From NCBI GenBank assembly GCA_016219175.1, contig JACRCD010000042.1, forward strand, positions 1 through 36,741: a DNA stretch of 36,741 bases. Reading direction: 5' to 3'. The notes under the pieces were generated by a model. That model was not told the origin of the DNA and ran no database searches. It was given only the letters and a program-made list of their open reading frames with translations. Positions 31,772 through 36,741 of the stretch are shown piece after piece (position 1 is the first letter of the stretch; every line of letters begins with the position of its first letter). A program made the translations under genes and the position numbers. The DNA is from Deltaproteobacteria bacterium (GTDB taxonomy: Bacteria > Desulfobacterota > Desulfobulbia > Desulfobulbales > SURF-16).

Positions 31772-33817
31772 GTGAAACGTTTTCTTAACTATCCTCTTTC
31801 CACTTTTTTTGTTCTGGTCGCAGTCATGCTTACCGGGGCTGTTTTTCTGATGTCCACCCACGCCTATTTTCATCACCTTGAAGCGGAACTTGGCAAAAAA
31901 GCGGCAAACGAAAGGTCAAGACATCTCATTGGCGAACAGATCGTCAACAGCCTTCAACAAATCAAATCCCGCTTTTACCAAATGCTCCCTGAAGCGCATC
32001 AGGGAAATCGAAAGACAATCCACGGGCTTATTGGCAAAGATCTTGCCGAAATACGAACAGGGGTGCAGGTCATCGAGAATGGAGGTTTTTTTCACAAAAA
32101 ACTTCCGCGCTCCTCTGCTGAAAAAGAGGAGCTGCAACTGGAAATCACCTATACCCGGACCGGCAGCAGTCAACCTGCGTTGAATACCCAGGCCATCAAC
32201 TCTCTTCTTCCGGAAATTGAGGAAAAATTTGCAACACTTGAAAATTTGCTGCTCAGGAGGGACGAATTAGTGCAGCAGGCTGCCCAGGGAAAAGGAAACC
32301 TGATGCAGATCAGAGAGGAACTTTTTCACTTTATAAAAAACACGGAACCCCTTTTCGGCAAAATGAGCGAAGAAGGAAACGGCATTTGTCTTGCGGGCAC
32401 GAAACGTCTTGAAGAAATAGAGAAGGAAGGGCAAACTCTCATAAAAAAATACCAGCTGGCTGAGTTCTCAATTATTATTGTGATTTTAGCTATAACGTTT
32501 TCGTTGTGCTTCGCGCTGGCCCGGAAGATTCTGGCCATTAACGCCCAGTTGCAAAATGAAATACTTGAAAAAAAACGCGCTGAAGAATCAATCAGCCGCG
32601 CCAAGCAGGAATGGGAACGAACCTTTGATGCGGTTCCGGACCCCATTGTCCTGCTCGACAGCGCACACCGCATTATCCGACTCAACAAAGCCATGGCATC
32701 CCTGGTCGGTAAACCAGTGGAACAGTGTATCGGCTTAAAATGCTATAAAGTGATGCACGAGACAGAGAGTCCACCGTCCTATTGCCCCCATACCCTGCTC
32801 CTGAACGACCAGCGCGAGCATAAAACCGTTCAATTTCTCGATCTTTTCGGGGTTTTTTTTGAGGTTTCCGTTTCTCCGCTTTTTGACCAATCAGGGAAAC
32901 TTGTCGGTTCTGTCCACATAGCCCGTGACATTACCGACCAGAAACAGGCTGAAAATTCATTGCAAAAAGCAAATGAGGAGCTGGAACAAAAGGTTGAGCA
33001 GAGAACTATCGTGCTGAAAAGGTTTATTGACGAATTACAGCATGAAATATCAAACCGGATCAAAGCTGAAGAGGCCCTTTTTCAAACCCAGCATCAGCTT
33101 CTTCATGCCGAAAAACTCAGTGCCATAGGCAAACTGACCGCTTCTATTGCCCACGAATTCAACAACCCTCTTTTTGCCATCGCCAATATTCTCCTGGGCG
33201 TCCAACAGCAGGAATCATTTTCCGAACAGAATATGCGCATGCTCGAACTCGCCATCCAGGAATGCGACAGGATGAAAAATCTCATCCAGAATCTGCGGGA
33301 CTTCAACCGGCCAACCAGCGGCGCTTTGGTTCATACCAATATCCATCAGACCATCGACAACATTCTTCTTCTGTGCAAAAAAGAGTTCAATGACAGAAAA
33401 ATCACCGTTGAGAAGGATTTTGCCGAACACATGCCTGATGTCCTGGTGGTAAAGGATCAAATCTGTCAGGTGTTGCTGAACCTCTTGACCAACGCCAGGG
33501 ATGCCTGTGGCAAGGGAGGGCATGTAAAAATCAAGACCGAACTGCATGGCAAGAATATCGCCATCATCGTCCAGGATAGCGGACTCGGCATAGAGCCCGA
33601 AAATATGCACAAAATTTTTAAACCTTTCTTCACGACCAAACAGGAATTGTCAGGAACGGGATTAGGACTTGCGGTTTCTCTCGGCATCATCGAGAAACAT
33701 GGGGGAACGATTTCCGTTGGTTCCCAGCCAAAAGTGGGAAGCATCTTTACCGTCACCCTGCCGATCATGCCGGAAGATATTCAGCCTTACCCGGCTCACC
33801 AGCAGATGTTGATATAG
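31772..33817 (+). CDS. Sensor histidine kinase with Cys-containing PAS domain
   Basis: A 681-residue membrane histidine kinase. Helix one is at about 8-29, a ~200-residue largely helical extracytoplasmic region follows, and helix two is at about 232-252. Next come a PAS domain (about 280-400), a coiled coil (about 395-445), a HisKA domain with the phospho-acceptor His461 in SIAHEFNNPLFAI, and a HATPase domain (NLLTNARDAC, DSGLGIEPENM, GTGLGLAVS). The PAS domain holds CIGLKCYKVMH and then SYCPH, a Cys pattern seen in PAS domains of redox- or metal-responsive type. No response regulator adjoins, so it is an orphan kinase here. It starts at GTG; the ribosome site is weak. Confidence 0.9.
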   Translation: MKRFLNYPLSTFFVLVAVMLTGAVFLMSTHAYFHHLEAELGKKAANERSRHLIGEQIVNSLQQIKSRFYQMLPEAHQGNRKTIHGLIGKDLAEIRTGVQVIENGGFFHKKLPRSSAEKEELQLEITYTRTGSSQPALNTQAINSLLPEIEEKFATLENLLLRRDELVQQAAQGKGNLMQIREELFHFIKNTEPLFGKMSEEGNGICLAGTKRLEEIEKEGQTLIKKYQLAEFSIIIVILAITFSLCFALARKILAINAQLQNEILEKKRAEESISRAKQEWERTFDAVPDPIVLLDSAHRIIRLNKAMASLVGKPVEQCIGLKCYKVMHETESPPSYCPHTLLLNDQREHKTVQFLDLFGVFFEVSVSPLFDQSGKLVGSVHIARDITDQKQAENSLQKANEELEQKVEQRTIVLKRFIDELQHEISNRIKAEEALFQTQHQLLHAEKLSAIGKLTASIAHEFNNPLFAIANILLGVQQQESFSEQNMRMLELAIQECDRMKNLIQNLRDFNRPTSGALVHTNIHQTIDNILLLCKKEFNDRKITVEKDFAEHMPDVLVVKDQICQVLLNLLTNARDACGKGGHVKIKTELHGKNIAIIVQDSGLGIEPENMHKIFKPFFTTKQELSGTGLGLAVSLGIIEKHGGTISVGSQPKVGSIFTVTLPIMPEDIQPYPAHQQMLI

Positions 33818-33948
33818 ACCTTCTTTATCAGTCACGCGAACTCTTTTCGCAAACGCCCTCCGCCATTTTTTCCGAAGACAGCCCTGCCGTTCTGGTAGGA
33901 TCAGTTAAACGGACAAGCGGCATTTTGGGAAGCTGACGCTCCTTCCGC

Positions 33949-34743
33949 TTATTTTTTCTCCTGGGCGGAACGAGTCCAGATTCCGTCAATATGCTGTAAG
34001 GAGGCCTGCAAATCATGGCTGCTGTATACTTCCAGGGTTACCACCCCATGGAAATCACCCGCGCGAAAAAGCTCACCAAGCCTTGCGGTGAGAGGCCCCT
34101 GTTCCATGCCCAGGGGTTGGTGGTCCCGGCCCTCTTTCACGCCGTGGTAATGAATATGGGTTGTCCCGGGGATATCGTTTAAGACCTGCTCCACATCGTC
34201 GTTGAATCTCACTGCATGGCCGATGTCCAGGCAAAGATCAAAGCCATGCTGTAAAATCAGGGAGCGCACATGATGGAAAGGATAATCTATATTTTCAATT
34301 GCCACTCTGCCGCTTTCCTGGCCAATATTTTTTTTGAGCGCGTCAAGGAAATGAGCTATGTTCTCCAGCCATGCCGGTAAAATAAGGCCCTGCGGCCAGG
34401 CAAGATGCAGATCATAACGCAGAGGCTCAATAGGGGAAAGCACGTCCATGAAATGGACAATTTCAGCGACAGCCCTTTGTCTATCAACTTCAGAACCGCT
34501 CCCCGGCTGGATGTCCGTGGGCAGATGCACGGTGTAACTGAGATTATGGCATGCCGCCACCTCCCGTAACCAGCTGACATCGACCTGTTGAGGCATCCTG
34601 CTTTGACCAGCGGATTCAAAAAAAAGAAGCTGAACATCATCTACCTTATCGGCAAGATAGCGGACATTTTCCTCTATGTCGGCGGGAATGACAAAGGAGG
34701 TGGCCCCGATCCTCCACGGGCATCGTCCCTTAATACTCGCCAT
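33949..34743 (-). CDS. cbiR: Cobamide remodelling phosphodiesterase CbiR
   Basis: This 264-residue TIM-barrel protein has the xylose-isomerase/AP-endonuclease-2 fold. Its opening RIGATSFVIPADIEENVRYLADKVDDVQLLFFES is the recognisable start of CbiR. CbiR cleaves the nucleotide loop of imported cobamides so the lower ligand can be replaced. Metal-site candidates lie in YTVHLPTD, VAIENIDYP, LCLDIGHAVRF, HIHYHGVKEG and VTLEVYS. The ATG at 34743 lies within the 3' end of the upstream metallo-hydrolase gene (14-base overlap), indicating coupling. No other cobamide genes are in the window. A generic sugar-phosphate isomerase is the alternative label. Confidence 0.78.
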   Translation of the reverse strand: MASIKGRCPWRIGATSFVIPADIEENVRYLADKVDDVQLLFFESAGQSRMPQQVDVSWLREVAACHNLSYTVHLPTDIQPGSGSEVDRQRAVAEIVHFMDVLSPIEPLRYDLHLAWPQGLILPAWLENIAHFLDALKKNIGQESGRVAIENIDYPFHHVRSLILQHGFDLCLDIGHAVRFNDDVEQVLNDIPGTTHIHYHGVKEGRDHQPLGMEQGPLTARLGELFRAGDFHGVVTLEVYSSHDLQASLQHIDGIWTRSAQEKK

Positions 34744-35530
34744 GCTCCGCGCTGCCTGCCAGGGAAACCATTGTCCCAACCTTATCCTGCCACGATAAAG
34801 AAATGGCGATTGAGTTGAATTGCCCTGCCGTTACCATTGCCGCCACCGTTTCGTAGGCAAGGGCAGGATCGTTATTCGTTTCGCTGATATGAGCCAAGAC
34901 AACATGCTGCAAACCGGCATGCAGAAGTTCAGAGATAAAACGGGCCGCATCCTCATTGGCCAGATGACCGTGCCTGGAACGCACCCGCTGCTTCAAGTGC
35001 GGAGGGTAGGGTCCGTTTTTCAACATAAGAGGATCGTGGTTGCATTCAATGATCAAACCATGGCAGCCTGTCAGACGGTGCTGAATAAGGCGGGAGACCA
35101 TGCCGGTATCGGTGCAGTAACCCAGGGAGCTTGAGCCGTTTTCAATGACAAAGCCTACCGGATCAACGCAATCATGCGAAACCGCAAAGGGATGAATGAG
35201 GAAATCATGCAGATTGAAACTTGATCCGGTCAGAAACTCATGGAGAGCAGGGACCAGGCCGAATGTTTTTGCCGAGGCGGCGATGGTGCCCTTGTTGGCA
35301 TGAATGGGCAGGTTGTATTTGCGGGCCAGAACAGCAGCCCCCTTTATATGATCGGCATGGGCATGGGTGAGCAGGATGGCATCCAGCGACCCGGGTTCCA
35401 CCCCGATTGAGGCAAGCCTTCTCTCAATTTCCACCCCGGAAAAGCCGTTGTCTATCAACAGCGCCCTGCCACCCGCCGTTACATAGGTGGCATTACCTTT
35501 ACTGCCGCTGCCGAGAACGCAAAACCGCAT
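34730..35530 (-). CDS. YycJ/WalJ-like metallo-beta-lactamase-fold hydrolase
   Basis: A 266-residue metallo-beta-lactamase-fold protein of the YycJ type, proposed to be a DNA exonuclease. It opens MRFCVLGSGSKGNATYV, with the metal site THAHADH (His56, His58, Asp60, His61). VSHDCVDPVGFVIENGSSSLGYCTDTG, a conserved ECNHD and HLANEDAARF follow. The C-terminal HISETNNDP carries the last His ligand. All metal ligands appear intact. It overlaps cbiR by 14 bases. dut lies upstream on the same strand after a 104-base gap. Confidence 0.85.
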   Translation of the reverse strand: MRFCVLGSGSKGNATYVTAGGRALLIDNGFSGVEIERRLASIGVEPGSLDAILLTHAHADHIKGAAVLARKYNLPIHANKGTIAASAKTFGLVPALHEFLTGSSFNLHDFLIHPFAVSHDCVDPVGFVIENGSSSLGYCTDTGMVSRLIQHRLTGCHGLIIECNHDPLMLKNGPYPPHLKQRVRSRHGHLANEDAARFISELLHAGLQHVVLAHISETNNDPALAYETVAAMVTAGQFNSIAISLSWQDKVGTMVSLAGSAEHGEY

Positions 35531-35634
35531 GTATTTTCTCTTCTTGTAAACACTGCCCGGTTGTTAAGGCAAAAACCGCGACCAGCATGTTAACATATCA
35601 TTTTTTGCGGGCGGCAAAAAACATCCGGTTTGCG

Positions 35635-36096
35635 TCAGATGCCGGTATGGCCAAACCCGCCATCGCCTCTGCCAGTTGCCGTCAAATCTCTCACAACCAT
35701 GACCTGGGCTCGGCGGACCGGAGCCAGAATCATTTGGGCGATACGGTCCCCCCGGTTTATAATGAAGGATTTACGGCCCAGATTGATCAAGCCTATTTTC
35801 ACCTCTCCACGGTAATCCGCATCGATGGTGCCGGGACTGTTCACCACCGTGATGCCATGTTTGATGGCCAGGCCGCTGCGCGGGCGAACCTGCAGCTCGA
35901 AACCCGGTGGAATGGCCACGGCAAAACCGGTTGGTATCAGGCAGATATCTCCCGGCGCAAGCACGAGAGGCTCGGTAAGGGCGCTGGCTACATCCATGCC
36001 GGCCGCCAGGTCCGAGTGATATGTGGGTAAAGGCAAATCCGCGTTTTGTTCCGGATCAAGCCACCGCAGGGCAAGGGTGATTTCTTTTTGATTCAT
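35635..36096 (-). CDS. dut: Deoxyuridine 5'-triphosphate nucleotidohydrolase
   Basis: dUTPase converts dUTP to dUMP, keeping uracil out of DNA. The 153-residue protein carries all five trimeric-dUTPase motifs: AGMD (32-35), RPRSGLA (71-77), GTIDADYRGE (89-98), RIAQM (118-122) and GDGGFGHTG (144-152). The length is normal. It is upstream of the YycJ-like gene and follows the repeat element at 36129-36307. Confidence 0.95.
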   Translation of the reverse strand: MNQKEITLALRWLDPEQNADLPLPTYHSDLAAGMDVASALTEPLVLAPGDICLIPTGFAVAIPPGFELQVRPRSGLAIKHGITVVNSPGTIDADYRGEVKIGLINLGRKSFIINRGDRIAQMILAPVRRAQVMVVRDLTATGRGDGGFGHTGI

Positions 36097-36128
36097 GGCG
36101 GGGTCCGCGGATTTTTTTCTCTAAACAT

Positions 36129-36307
36129 GATGGCGTCGTAAAAAATACCCTGAAGGGCATAAATCCGATCTACTGCGTTGTAGCGTATTTTTGTTCGTTC
36201 GGCATACCACATGTATAGCCTCACTCTCAAAAATACACTACGCCTTGTATATCGAATTTTGTTACTTAGCCATCCGGGCTTTGTCGCCGACTTTTTACGA
36301 GTTCATC
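36129..36307 (+). repeat. MITE-like inverted-repeat element, copy 2
   Basis: A non-coding 179-bp element. Its left end GATGGCGTCGTAAAAA (36129-36144) and right end TTTTTACGAGTTCATC (36292-36307) are inverted repeats matching at 13 of 16 bases. Inside, TGTAGCGTATTTTTG pairs with CAAAAATACACTACG, so much of the element folds on itself. A truncated relative is at 23149-23250. No transposase is encoded, so movement would need an enzyme elsewhere. Confidence 0.7.
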
Positions 36308-36322
36308 ATTTTATAACGGCCC

Positions 36323-36741
36323 CTAATTGGCAAAGGCGCCGAATTTAATCGTCGTCAGACATTCCCGCACGGAGCTGTAATCGGCCGGATCTTTCCAACC
36401 GAGATTTTCCCCGGCCTTGGCCTCGGGAGAACCGGGGGCGATTCCCTTCAACGCCTCGGTCATCTTTGCGGCCGTGGCGGCAGGGGTCTTGGCCAGGGCG
36501 GCCATGGGCCATTCAGGGTAGAGGATGGTGCTGTGCACGTAAGGGAAATCGTCCTTGACCTGGTTGATGATGCGGAAATCGGACATCTTGATCTTGCCCT
36601 CGTTCTGCATGCGTTCCATGATGTCGGTACGGACGGAGCCCGCATCGGCCGACCCGTTTAATACCGCCAGCACCACGTTGTCATGCTTTTTCCCCTCCAG
36701 AAAAGCCCCCAGATCCTTCTGCGGGTCTATCCCGGCTTCGA
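36323..36741 (-). CDS. PhnD-type ABC transporter substrate-binding protein (partial, 3' end)
   Basis: The window holds the last ~139 residues, and the frame stays open to the right edge, so the start is missing. The sequence DPQKDLGAFLEGKKHDNVVL, then AVLNGSADAGSVRTDIMERM, and IINQVKDDFPYVHSTILYPEWPMAALAKTP match the C-terminal lobe of the phosphate/phosphite/phosphonate (PhnD-like) periplasmic binding family. In many Desulfobacterota such domains also act as sensors in front of kinases, but here the protein ends at a stop (36323-36325) after the domain. The ligand cannot be told from this part. Confidence 0.75.
   Translation of the reverse strand, partial: EAGIDPQKDLGAFLEGKKHDNVVLAVLNGSADAGSVRTDIMERMQNEGKIKMSDFRIINQVKDDFPYVHSTILYPEWPMAALAKTPAATAAKMTEALKGIAPGSPEAKAGENLGWKDPADYSSVRECLTTIKFGAFAN

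Overview
The window reads as a chromosomal segment of a Gram-negative, flagellated, sigma-54-using anaerobe. The best guess is Desulfobacterota, near Desulfobulbales. The grounds are protein flavour only: an Aquifex-type aconitase, type III glutamine synthetase, CbiR, DUF362 and NifX-like proteins, and one continuous fliL-to-flhG flagellar block. No rRNA, tRNA or CRISPR array was seen, so the lineage call is inference.

Layout. 1-1500: an accessory edge with a 5'-truncated gene remnant and a Phd/VapC-type toxin-antitoxin pair with its own promoter. 1650-3860 (minus): fabL-like enoyl-ACP reductase, maf and a YcgR-like PilZ protein, closed by a terminator. 3989-5386: a DUF3124 exported protein converging on htpX, with a 20-bp perfect palindrome between them. 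5536-8807 (minus): a DUF362 gene and an aconitase. The roughly 400 bp between them hold a full sigma-54 promoter aimed at a strong hairpin terminator about 35 nt past the predicted start. This looks like a gene for a ~75-nt regulatory RNA or an attenuated leader, and it is the most interesting signal here. 9130-21523 (plus): a sigma-54 promoter, then fliL-fliM-fliN-fliO-fliP-fliQ-fliR-flhB-flhA-flhF-flhG-fliA. After a terminator come cheY and a second, divergent FliL-like membrane protein.

21541-28610 (plus) is a nitrogen-assimilation block: amtB, glnB (PII), glnD and glnN (type III glutamine synthetase). Both amtB and glnN have -24/-12 promoters and share an upstream motif of the form TTACAATTNNGTNA. 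The amtB copy is doubled at exactly 30 bp spacing, as expected for an NtrC-type enhancer. Ammonium entry (AmtB), sensing (PII and GlnD) and assimilation (GlnN) thus appear co-regulated.

28799-36741 is a housekeeping mixture: a DEDDy exonuclease-like protein, an Smr protein, a NifX-like protein, a membrane-anchored TPR protein, an orphan sensor histidine kinase with a Cys-containing PAS domain, CbiR (cobamide remodelling) overlapping a YycJ-like metallo-hydrolase, dut, and the C-terminal part of a PhnD-type binding protein running off the right edge. A 179-bp MITE-like inverted-repeat element lies at 36129-36307, and a truncated relative lies between amtB and glnB.

All assignments come from reading the sequence. 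No database search was run.
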